Assembly: GCA_030612605.1 (NCBI GenBank)
Contig: JAUWNO010000069.1
Location: 1 to 8,744, forward strand
Reading direction: 5' to 3'
Source of the DNA: Armatimonadota bacterium
Lineage (GTDB): Bacteria; Cloacimonadota; Cloacimonadia; Cloacimonadales; TCS61
DNA: 8,744 bases
The position numbers were made by a program, and so were the translations under genes. Of this stretch, positions 1 through 5,534 are shown one piece after another. How positions within the stretch are numbered: the stretch's first letter is position 1; every line of letters begins with the position of its first letter. The notes beneath the pieces were generated by a model, which was not told where the DNA came from, made no database searches, and saw only the letters and a list, made by a program, of their open reading frames with translations.

Positions 1-361
1 AAGCAAAGAGGATGAAGCTGATGGTTTTCCAGATAAAATGCTTTTCTTCTTTTAAGAAGACGCTAAAAAATCCTAACAGAATTGTTCCAAGCAGCAACGA
101 AATACTGAAGAATTTTCCTAAAAGAAAAATGAACCAAAAACCAAAAAATACTCCAAAAGGTCCGATCGGATTCATCAATCCTTCCGGGAAATCCAACTTC
201 ACAATTTGCACAAATGTAAGTTCAGCATTTTTCAAAGTCGTATAATCAAAGATTAGAATGGATGTATCTCCTATGATGGCAACGAGAAGAAGTATTGCGA
301 TTAATATAATTAATATACATAAAACAGGTTTCCAAAAACTTTTTTTTGATTCTTTTTTCAT
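1..361 (-). CDS. ftsK: FtsK/SpoIIIE-like DNA translocase, N-terminal membrane domain (partial)
   Basis: This minus-strand gene starts at the ATG at 361-359 and runs off the left edge; 120 codons are visible. A GGAG Shine-Dalgarno lies 6 nt upstream. The protein has a short basic N-terminus (MKKESKKSFWK), a transmembrane helix at about residues 13-30, a roughly 30-residue loop, then NPIGPFGVFFGFWFIFLLGK (about 64-83) and a second hydrophobic stretch to about residue 103, followed by a charged turn and a third helix starting at the edge. The N-(L/P)-IGP-x-G motif followed by paired helices is typical of the four-helix membrane anchor of FtsK, which tethers the hexameric translocase to the division septum for chromosome segregation. 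The ATPase motor lies outside the window, so the call rests on the membrane domain alone. The gene lies behind rluB and ychF and was probably co-transcribed with them before a repeat element inserted. Confidence 0.65.
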   Translation of the reverse strand, partial: MKKESKKSFWKPVLCILIILIAILLLVAIIGDTSILIFDYTTLKNAELTFVQIVKLDFPEGLMNPIGPFGVFFGFWFIFLLGKFFSISLLLGTILLGFFSVFLKEEKHFIWKTISFILFA

Positions 362-400
362 TTCTATCTCCGCAAAATCATACATTAAATCTTATTTGCT

Positions 401-426
401 CGTTACGAAAGTCCTCTTTCGTAACG
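401..426. repeat. Perfect 11-bp hairpin inside the inserted element
   Basis: cgttacgaaag (401-411) and ctttcgtaacg (416-426) are exact reverse complements separated by the tetraloop tcct. No T-tract follows on either strand, so this is not a typical intrinsic terminator. It lies inside the 191-bp unit that separates ychF from ftsK and is probably part of that element. Confidence 0.7.
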
Positions 427-437
427 CTGCAATAAAT

Positions 438-548
438 GCTGTCTTTCTGAGGAAATCTTCAAAGTAGTTTCTAACGAAGAAACTCATTATAAACGGAGAT
501 CCTTCGATTGTAAAGCAAGAAGAATTTCTCAGGATGACAAAAACATTC
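438..548 (+). mobile_element. Palindromic interspersed repeat, copy A (MITE-like)
   Basis: This roughly 110-bp repeat has a second, inverted copy at 7811-7927. Shared blocks in order are gctgtctttctgaggaaatctt, ctaacgaagaa, ggagatccttc and aggatgacaaaaaca. The ends form an imperfect inverted repeat (gtctttctgaggaaat against the complement of aatttctcaggatgac). It has no coding capacity. Its features (small, palindromic, intergenic, multi-copy, flanked here by a duplication) fit a non-autonomous MITE-like element. The mobilising enzyme is not in the window. Confidence 0.65.
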
Positions 549-568
549 TACTATTTTGCACATCTCTT

Positions 569-1648
569 TCATACATTAAATCTTATACAAATAATATCTC
601 CATTCTGGACAAGATAATTTTTCCCTTCCAGACGGAACAATCCTTTTTCTTTGATAGCCTTTTCTGAACCTGCTGAAATTAAATCATCAAAAGAAAAACA
701 TTCAGCACGGATAAATCCGCGCTCAAGATCCGAGTGAATTCTTCCTGCTGCAAAAAGAGCATTCTTCCCTTTCCTAATTGTCCAGGCTCGCACCTCATCT
801 TTACCTATCGTGAAGAAGCTGATGTATCCCATCAATTCGTAAGAGAATTTGGTTAATCGTTTGCGTGCAGATTCGTTTATATTGAGGTCTTCCATAAATT
901 CTTTGGCATCTTCTTCAGAGAGTTTGGAAAGCTCCATCTCAAATTCACCGGCGAATTCAATAATATGATTTTTCCTCTCGATTTCTAAGATCAAATTCTC
1001 ATTTTTCCCATAATTATTTTCATCTGAATTCAGGATGATCATCAGAGGCTTCTGGCTGAGAAAGCGAAATCCGCGAATAGATTTTTCTTCGTTTTCAGTT
1101 AAAGCGAGAGTGCGAAGAGGAGCGTCATTATTCAGGTGTTCAACAGCTTTTTGCAGCGTTCTTTTCTCTGCCTGCATTGCAGAATCTTTGATTCCTCTTT
1201 TTTCTGCTAATTCGATTTTATCCAAACGGTTTTCTGCAATTATTAGATCAGAAATAATCAGTTCGGAATCAATCACTTCTATATCTTTTTGAGGATTCGG
1301 TTTTCCCAGCAGTTGAGTAATAATCTCATTCTCGAAATTTCTAACAACTAAACCCAGTGCATCGGTATTTTTGATGAGGGCAAGGGAGGAGCTGGAAAAA
1401 GGTGCATCGTTTTTAGAATCTCCTGTTAATCCCACAAAATCGATGTATTCAATGATTGCCTTTACCTCTTTCTCAGGTTTGTAGATTTCCCAGAGTTTAT
1501 CGATTCTATAGTCAGCTACTTCCACTATTCCCAGGTTCGGCTCAATTTTCTGGGTTGCATAGGAAGCAGTATCTGCATCCAAACCTGTAAGAGCATTAAA
1601 TATTGTAGTTTTACCGGAATTCTGCAAACCAATTAAACCGATTTTCAT
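569..1648 (-). CDS. ychF: Divergent YchF/OLA1-type P-loop nucleotidase with C-terminal TGS domain
   Basis: The 359-residue length is close to the usual ~363 of YchF. The P-loop GLQNSGKT is at residues 7-14, the Walker B/G3 motif DFVG at 70-73, and LNSDE at 206-210 stands where canonical GTPases have NKxD. The NxxE form is the YchF/OLA1 hallmark and goes with ATP preference in characterised members. The middle (about 125-180) is likely the helical coiled-coil insertion. Residues 276-358 form the TGS/DUF933 domain, with SFFTIGKDEVRAWTI and GRIHSDLERGFIRAE. YchF proteins bind ribosomes and act in translation or stress responses. Two points are odd. The P-loop departs from the common P-NVGKST form, and the glycine-rich KGA-x-GEGLGN segment after DxxG is replaced by an acidic/serine stretch, so this may be a paralogous subfamily. 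An AGGA-type ribosome binding site overlaps the rluB stop region 7 nt upstream, indicating an operon. Confidence 0.85.
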   Translation of the reverse strand: MKIGLIGLQNSGKTTIFNALTGLDADTASYATQKIEPNLGIVEVADYRIDKLWEIYKPEKEVKAIIEYIDFVGLTGDSKNDAPFSSSSLALIKNTDALGLVVRNFENEIITQLLGKPNPQKDIEVIDSELIISDLIIAENRLDKIELAEKRGIKDSAMQAEKRTLQKAVEHLNNDAPLRTLALTENEEKSIRGFRFLSQKPLMIILNSDENNYGKNENLILEIERKNHIIEFAGEFEMELSKLSEEDAKEFMEDLNINESARKRLTKFSYELMGYISFFTIGKDEVRAWTIRKGKNALFAAGRIHSDLERGFIRAECFSFDDLISAGSEKAIKEKGLFRLEGKNYLVQNGDIICIRFNV

Positions 1649-1655
1649 AAGTCCT

Positions 1656-2402
1656 CTATTTTATAAATTTCACAAATTTCGATCCCGAAAACTTTCGGGA
1701 GGTAAGTTTCAAAACTTCACTAGGTTTCAGCATTCTCCACATTCCCACAGGAAGCTTCCCCAGCTTAACATCACCTATTTGAAGCCTTTTAAGTTCAAGC
1801 ACTTCAGAGTCAACCTTTTTTAACATATATCGGATTTGACGCTTTCTACCTTCAAAAATCGTCATCTTCAAAATAGTCATATTCTGCGTTCTCTTTTTCA
1901 CATAAACAAGAGCTGGCAAAGTTCTTTTATCGTCAATTAGAACTCCTTCACGAAGCTGTTTAATCTGATTTGCATCCAGATTTCCCTTTACTGTCACTTT
2001 ATAGAGTTTAGGTAATTTGTAGCGTGGATGAATTACTTGCTGGGCGAAATCTCCGTTGTTTGTAAGCAGCAATAAACCTTCGGACATATAATCCAGCCTG
2101 CCGATGGAAAAAAGATGTGTGCCAAAATCTGGTATCAGATCATAAACAGTTTTCCTATCGAAATCATCATGCTTTGTAACGAGATATTTTTTTGGTTTAT
2201 TCAGCATCAGATAGATTTTTTCGTCTGAAAAGGAGATTTTTTTTCCTTTGAATTCCACTGTATCTTTTAATGGATCTATCTGTTTGGAAAGGTCTGTACA
2301 AACAATTCCGTTTATTTTGATGTCTCCATTTTTTATAAGGGATTCCACTTTCCTGCGTGAGCCCAGGTTACATTTTGCCAGATATTTATTTATTCTTAGC
2401 AT
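1656..2402 (-). CDS. rluB: RluB/RsuA-family rRNA pseudouridine synthase
   Basis: This 248-residue protein has an N-terminal S4 RNA-binding domain (about 1-55: LRINKYLAKCNLGSRRKVE) followed by the RsuA/RluB/RluE catalytic domain. The catalytic aspartate is D104 in GRLDYMSEGLLLLTNNGD; KLYKV (132-136), RKRQIRYML (186-194) and LKRLQIGDVKLGKLPVG (204-220) are further family blocks. It should isomerise uridine to pseudouridine in large-subunit rRNA (U2605 for E. coli RluB); assignment to RluB rather than RsuA or RluF is by overall resemblance. The ATG at 2402 begins the S4 domain, so the start is well placed, although there is no clear Shine-Dalgarno. The last ~14 residues (SRKFSGSKFVKFIK) lie beyond the family core and overlap a palindrome at 1683-1700. 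The next gene, ychF, starts 7 nt after this stop. Confidence 0.9.
   Translation of the reverse strand: MLRINKYLAKCNLGSRRKVESLIKNGDIKINGIVCTDLSKQIDPLKDTVEFKGKKISFSDEKIYLMLNKPKKYLVTKHDDFDRKTVYDLIPDFGTHLFSIGRLDYMSEGLLLLTNNGDFAQQVIHPRYKLPKLYKVTVKGNLDANQIKQLREGVLIDDKRTLPALVYVKKRTQNMTILKMTIFEGRKRQIRYMLKKVDSEVLELKRLQIGDVKLGKLPVGMWRMLKPSEVLKLTSRKFSGSKFVKFIK
1683..1700. repeat. 8-bp-arm palindrome in the 3' end of rluB
   Basis: tcccgaaa (1683-1690) and tttcggga (1693-1700) are perfect inverted repeats with a 2-nt loop. The palindrome encodes part of the C-terminal tail of RluB (around residues 235-240). A palindrome inside the non-conserved tail suggests a small repeat that extended the reading frame, or an RNA hairpin between rluB and ychF. 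Confidence 0.55.
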
Positions 2403-2456
2403 TTTGATTTTAGTCTTTTTAATTTTATGATTAACCTTCTGAAACTTCCAATATTT

Positions 2457-2484
2457 ACTAAATAATTGATTATTATTAAGTCAA
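2457..2484 (-). promoter_or_regulatory. Possible sigma-70-type promoter for rluB-ychF
   Basis: On the minus strand, TTGACT (2484-2479) is followed after 16 nt by TTTAGT (2462-2457), in the AT-rich region upstream of rluB. The -35 matches consensus at 5 of 6 positions and the -10 at 4 of 6. It is the best candidate I can see, but the match is imperfect and the host's promoter consensus is unknown. Confidence 0.3.
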
Positions 2485-2695
2485 TGATTTTTTCGATGGT
2501 TACAAAGATTGTTTAGCCACGAATAGCACCTCGATACAGTCATTCTTCCTTACGGGGCAGGCAAATGGACACGAAGAGAATATTTTTTTCTTTTACCTCT
2601 TTGCGAAGAAGATAATTCTTTTCTTCTTAATAATTGAAATTGTTTCCAGTTGGAGGAATTCTATTACAAGAGATTAATCGGTGAGTTTAGCTGTT
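2485..2695. other. Non-coding stretch between the cassette region and the rluB operon
   Basis: No plausible gene is seen on either strand. The sequence is AT-rich, with a motif tagccacgaatag near 2515 and an aatggacacgaagag block near 2565 that recall common intergenic repeat remnants, and a purine/pyrimidine-biased tract at about 2580-2630. It marks the junction between the apparent cassette array and the housekeeping operon. Confidence 0.4.
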
Positions 2696-2767
2696 GTTAA
2701 TGTTTGAACTCACTGGTTTTTTACGGAGCGCAGCGGAGTAAAAATCCAGTGCAGTGATTTGTTATGT
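2696..2767 (-). repeat. attC-like recombination site 2, downstream of the GIY-YIG-like gene
   Basis: Read on the minus strand: R'' ACATAAC (2767-2761) followed by AA, giving the common TAACAA start; then ACTGCACTGG pairing with CCAGTGAGT so that one extra G bulges from the 5' (L'') arm, as in integron attC sites; then a long inner stem, CACTGGATTTTTAC against GTAAAAAACCAGTG (13 of 14 paired), and a loop rich in G+C. The expected R' (GTTRRRY) appears only as a degenerate (C)ATTAAC at 2702-2696, lacking the G at the cleavage position. It may be a decayed or terminal site. Confidence 0.6.
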
Positions 2768-2779
2768 GTATTTATCATT

Positions 2780-3382
2780 TTATATCTCTAGTCTTTCAGG
2801 TAATCCATATATCTTTTCTGAACAAATGTTTCTTATTTCAATTGGCATTTCAGAATTATACCGCTCTTTTAAAAACATACCCCTATCAGCCAATTCAGAC
2901 CAATGGTCTTTGGATGTATATATATTTTGCATTATTGCTGCTTCAATTCTTTCTCTTTTCCTTACATCTGAAATTTCAGTTATAAAAATTCGAAAAGCTT
3001 GAAGCTGGGTTTCGACTGCTTTAAAAATAGTTTCTTTATGCAAATGAAATTCATCTTGATGTGTTTTTGCATATTGCCAGCCGTGCCAGATTTCTTTTCG
3101 CTCACCCTTTTCAGCAGACATAACATCAAGAACATTGTAATTTCCCTTTCTATACTCACGAGTATGAGTTGAAAATCTTTTTTTTGTAGAATTTGTTATA
3201 CCTGAAGCATATAGCAGATATCCTTCTTGATATTTAAAGGTGAAAAGATATACACCTTGCATGTCTGGAATCTTTTTAAGATCATTAGTTTTTTCAAAAC
3301 CTGGCCAAGATAAAGGTCCTTGCCAAAGGATGCCTTCTGTTTTTATAATAGCAGCATCTCTTAATCTGTTAAAACTCCACAT
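2780..3382 (-). CDS. GIY-YIG nuclease-fold protein (cassette gene)
   Basis: This 200-residue protein has no signal peptide or membrane segment. A GIY-YIG core can be read: GVY (43-45), then YASG (58-61) in place of YIG, an arginine in KKRF (67-70), a histidine at 73, and a candidate metal-binding glutamate at 147 in RERIEAAIMQN. In the family, the tyrosines, arginine, histidine and glutamate form the DNA-cleaving active site. The weak second motif means activity is uncertain, and the biological target is unknown. Residues 1-30 are an N-terminal extension with no motif I recognise. The ATG at 3382 begins about 30 nt after the R' of the preceding attC site, with AGGA 11 nt upstream. The stop lies 12 nt before the next attC-like site. 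This compact gene-plus-site layout is that of an integron gene cassette. Confidence 0.6.
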   Translation of the reverse strand: MWSFNRLRDAAIIKTEGILWQGPLSWPGFEKTNDLKKIPDMQGVYLFTFKYQEGYLLYASGITNSTKKRFSTHTREYRKGNYNVLDVMSAEKGERKEIWHGWQYAKTHQDEFHLHKETIFKAVETQLQAFRIFITEISDVRKRERIEAAIMQNIYTSKDHWSELADRGMFLKERYNSEMPIEIRNICSEKIYGLPERLEI

Positions 3383-3411
3383 TTTTTAATCAATTCCTTT
3401 TTGCTTCTCAC

Positions 3412-3472
3412 ACATAACGGCTACCATCAGCGGCGCGAGGCACGAGCGTCCGACTGCATGGCATTGTTAGCT
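3412..3472 (-). repeat. Integron attC site 1, downstream of pdxJ
   Basis: This is a 61-bp site, markedly richer in G+C than its surroundings. On the minus strand: R'' AGCTAAC (3472-3466), which includes the pdxJ TAA stop, followed by AATG; L'' CCATGCAG pairing with CTGATGG (L') with one extra G on the L'' side; an inner stem CGGACGC against GCGCCG with a bulged A; then R' GTTATGT (3418-3412; 6 of 7 to GTTRRRY). The extra base in L'' fixes the polarity so that the site belongs to the 3' end of the pdxJ cassette. Size, polarity and stop-codon overlap are all typical of attC. Confidence 0.8.
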
Positions 3473-4195
3473 ATTACAGATTGTTAAATATTGATGAATT
3501 ACGTATTTCATGCCGTATTCAATACACTCAGTTGTTAAAACATGACCAATGGAAACTTCCAATATCCCTTCAATTCTTAAAAATAAAGGTAGATTGTTTA
3601 GATCCAAGTCATGACCGGCATTTACACCAATACCGTATAAATGTGCTTGTGCGGCAGCTTCCTTATATTGGTTAAAAACAAAATCTTGTTTGTCTGTCTC
3701 AAAAGAGGATGCATATAATTCTGTATAGAGTTCGATTCGATCAACGCCAGTCTTAGCAGCTAAGTCAACATGAGAAATATCGGGATCTAAGAAAATAGCT
3801 GTTCTTACCCCAAATTGTTTAATTCGAATGAGTATATCTTTTAGTTCTTGTCCATGTATCTTTAAATCCCATCCATGATCAGAAGTTAATTGATTGGCAT
3901 CATCAGGAACAAGAGTACATTGATCAGGTTTAGTTGCTTCAATCAATTTTATGAAATCATCGGATGGATAACCTTCAATATTAAGTTCAATTCCCGGCTT
4001 ATTGCTGAGGAAATCAGCCAAATCAAATGCATCTTGTCTCTTGATATGCCGCTCATCTTGTCTTGGATGAATAGTGATGCCTTGCACACCTAATTCACAA
4101 AATTTTCCTGCAAAATCAACAACATTTGGAAAATCCCTTCCACGTGAATTTCTAAGCAATGCGATTTTATTTAAATTTACACTTAAATTTGTCAT
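3467..4195 (-). CDS. pdxJ: Pyridoxine 5'-phosphate synthase PdxJ (cassette gene)
   Basis: PdxJ condenses 1-deoxyxylulose 5-phosphate with 3-amino-2-oxopropyl phosphate to form pyridoxine 5'-phosphate, the last ring-closing step of the DXP-dependent vitamin B6 pathway in the cytoplasm. The full-length protein (242 aa; E. coli ~243) keeps the TIM-barrel landmarks: SVNLNKIALLRNSRG (5-19), TIHPRQDERHI (41-51, H43), NIEGYP (72-77, E74), TLVPD (94-98), DRIELYTE (152-159), NAGHDLDLNNL (192-202, H195) and SIGH (215-218). The N-K pair in VNLNKIA is the variant I associate with Bacteroidota-type PdxJ rather than the D-H of E. coli. The ATG at 4195 has GGAG 4 nt upstream. The gene starts 19 nt after repeat C1 and its TAA stop is part of the R'' of attC 1, so it is packaged like an integron cassette. 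No pdxA or other B6 gene is in view. Confidence 0.93.
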   Translation of the reverse strand: MTNLSVNLNKIALLRNSRGRDFPNVVDFAGKFCELGVQGITIHPRQDERHIKRQDAFDLADFLSNKPGIELNIEGYPSDDFIKLIEATKPDQCTLVPDDANQLTSDHGWDLKIHGQELKDILIRIKQFGVRTAIFLDPDISHVDLAAKTGVDRIELYTELYASSFETDKQDFVFNQYKEAAAQAHLYGIGVNAGHDLDLNNLPLFLRIEGILEVSIGHVLTTECIEYGMKYVIHQYLTICNS

Positions 4196-4214
4196 TTTAC
4201 TCCTTAGTTTTTGT

Positions 4215-4391
4215 AGCTAACATGTATTAGACTGCTAATTAAATTCTCATATCCTACTTATTTAAGCAGGAAATTACCAGATAGCGATATTTACTTTTCA
4301 TGTCCTAATCTTCGATATTAACTCATTATATAATCTAATTCCGAAAAGAGAAGCTATTCTTCATTTGTCAAATATTTTATCCTGCTTAGTT
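4215..4391 (-). repeat. Long attC-like repeat, copy C1 (upstream of pdxJ)
   Basis: This ~175-bp repeat is shared with 5345-5512 and 6253-6440, all in one orientation. On the minus strand it begins with actaagcagga (arm 4389-4380), contains atttgacaaatgaagaata, a central hairpin with TTCG/CGAA arms, tgaaaagtaaatatc and tctggtaat, closes with the inverted arm tcctgcttaa (4271-4262), and continues ~40 nt to GTTAGCT (4221-4215), where similarity among copies stops. The pdxJ ATG is 19 nt further. The overall imperfect palindrome ending at a GTTRRRY-like motif resembles a long integron attC. I do not recognise the family. Confidence 0.7.
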
Positions 4392-4454
4392 GTATCATAC
4401 TCCCCCCAATTTTTTTTATTGTTCTACTACCAAAAAAAAGAGAAATAAATTATT

Positions 4455-4603
4455 AGAAGCCCATGAATTTATTCATGGCGAAAATAAATTAAACACACTC
4501 ATATTAACCATTTCAATGGTTTTTTATTTTGTTTGATAAACGGTTGAAACCGTTATTTATTTCTATATAATCTTGGTTCCCACGAATAAATTCGTGGGCT
4601 TCT
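4455..4603. repeat. REP-like double palindrome
   Basis: Four short palindromes occur in order: ccatgaat/attcatgg (4461-4478), aaccatt/aatggtt (4506-4521), aacggtt/aaccgtt (4539-4554) and cccacgaat/attcgtggg (4579-4598). The first and last also form an inverted pair with each other (agaagccca at 4455-4463 against tgggcttct at 4595-4603), as do the middle two around ttgaa. The whole 149 bp is thus one nested inverted repeat, resembling REP/BIME elements mobilised by REP-associated Y1 (TnpA-REP) transposases. No transposase is in the window. The element sits in a stretch with no gene. Confidence 0.65.
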
Positions 4604-4676
4604 TTGAAAAACAAATATCAAGACATTTTGCCAATTTATTTTTATCTCATTTCTCTGTTGATTATATAGCTAATGA

Positions 4677-4753
4677 GTTCAACTCTATCGTTTGATATCA
4701 GCCGCAAAAACCGCAGGTTTTTGCGACGGCAGTGAATTGTCAGACAGTTTAAA
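4677..4753 (-). repeat. attC-like hairpin downstream of the PH-domain gene
   Basis: On the minus strand, directly after the TAA stop of the PH-domain gene: TTTAAAC (4753-4747, R''-like), an imperfect arm, a perfect inner stem CGCAAAAACC/GGTTTTTGCG with a 3-nt loop, a second imperfect arm, and GTTGAAC (4683-4677), which fits the R' consensus GTTRRRY at 7 of 7 positions. The 77-bp length and the position abutting a stop codon match an attC site. The outer arms pair poorly, so this call is weaker than the 3412-3472 site. Confidence 0.45.
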
Positions 4754-5317
4754 TTATTCGCCAGTCGCTCTAAACTTTCTTATTATTTCATTAATGGTTG
4801 TAGCTGGGATCTCATTATTTTTTAATCCCACAAAAGCAATTTCTGCACGTTGTCCCCCAAATGGAGAAGTCATCATGCTACTGGTACCAGGCGTGAATAT
4901 CTTAAGACTGGAAATTCCTAGTATTCTTTCAATGATATTTTGACTCATTTCAACATCAGTGATTTTATGATATGGAACAGAGCGTTCAACTCTCCTTAAA
5001 ATTCCCCCATGAAACACACATCGTTGATTTGTAACATAATATACATATGTACGCCGAAGATAAATATTGTAGATCAATAACAGAAGAAAAAGTGAAGGTG
5101 CGACAATAATCGCCACAATTCCACCTGTTGCGATTGGCAAAGTTGGTTTTGACTTGATAGCAACATAAAGCATACTGCCAATGAAACTAAAGCACCAAAA
5201 AATCAAGAATGCTCCAACAATCGCAGTAAGTAAACATTTTGTAAAGATCCAAATACCTAGAACTTTAGATTCTGGTCGTAACTCGTGAATTACCTTTTCA
5301 TCTCCTTGCAATTTCAT
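4754..5317 (-). CDS. Membrane-anchored bacterial PH-domain protein (bPH_2/YdbS-like)
   Basis: This 187-residue protein has a short cytoplasmic N-terminus, two predicted transmembrane helices (about 21-52 and 62-86, the first long and possibly broken), then a basic RR turn and a bacterial pleckstrin-homology-like domain (DUF304/bPH_2, about 92-183). The domain is recognisable from YYVTNQRCVFHGGILRRVERSVPYHKITDVEMSQNIIERILG, described here as YYVTNQR at 93-99, SVPYHKITDVE at 113-123 and the ERILGISSLKIFT block at 130-142. Such proteins resemble YdbS/YdbT and sit in the inner membrane; their ligand and role are mostly unknown. The ATG at 5317 has a strong GGGGGAG site 3 nt upstream and lies 27 nt after the GTTAGAC end of repeat C2. 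The stop is immediately followed by an attC-like hairpin, so it reads as one gene cassette. Confidence 0.8.
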   Translation of the reverse strand: MKLQGDEKVIHELRPESKVLGIWIFTKCLLTAIVGAFLIFWCFSFIGSMLYVAIKSKPTLPIATGGIVAIIVAPSLFLLLLIYNIYLRRTYVYYVTNQRCVFHGGILRRVERSVPYHKITDVEMSQNIIERILGISSLKIFTPGTSSMMTSPFGGQRAEIAFVGLKNNEIPATTINEIIRKFRATGE

Positions 5318-5344
5318 TCTCTCCCCCTTTTTTTATTTTCATCT

Positions 5345-5512
5345 GTCTAACAAATATTTAACTGCTTAAAATCCCATATCCCGCCTATCTAAGCAGGATA
5401 TTACCAGATTTTGATATTTACTTTTCATTGTCCAATTTTCGATATAACTGCTTTCGAAAAGAAAAGCTATTCTTCATCTGTCAAATATTTTTCCGCTTAG
5501 TAAAGCGTTTTT
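5345..5512 (-). repeat. Long attC-like repeat, copy C2 (between methyltransferase and PH-domain genes)
   Basis: This copy is homologous to C1 and C3. On the minus strand it opens with aaaaacgctttactaagcgg, keeps atttgacagatgaagaatagc, tgaaaagtaaatatc and ctggtaatatcctgcttag, and ends at GTTAGAC (5351-5345), a 7 of 7 match to the R' consensus GTTRRRY. The left arm has lost two bases (taagcgg for taagcagg) and the central hairpin loop is shorter by roughly 14 nt. The next gene's ATG follows 27 nt after the motif. Confidence 0.7.
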
Positions 5513-5534
5513 AACATTTATTTTACAAAACAGT

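Larger units (their letters stand above)
378..586. repeat. 18-bp direct duplication flanking an inserted element
   Basis: The sequence tcatacattaaatcttat occurs exactly at 378-395 and at 569-586. The right copy is the last five sense codons plus the TGA stop of ychF (I R F N V stop). The left copy lies just before the ftsK ribosome binding site. The 173 bp between the copies (396-568) carry a perfect hairpin and a palindromic repeat. It looks like a target duplication made on insertion. Without the insert, the ychF stop would lie 16 nt before the ftsK ATG. Confidence 0.75.

Noticed and set aside
401..426. Hairpin considered as the ychF transcription terminator
   Set aside because: The stem is strong, but no T-tract follows it on the minus strand, and it belongs to the inserted element rather than to the ychF 3' end.
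12..467. Two plus-strand open frames (12-245 and 258-467)
   Set aside because: The first lies antisense to the ftsK N-terminus, which has a good RBS and membrane-domain motifs. The second covers the ftsK start and the palindromic repeat. Neither has a recognisable motif.
1035..1292. Plus-strand open frame inside ychF
   Set aside because: Antisense to a well-supported conserved gene, with no ribosome binding site or motif.
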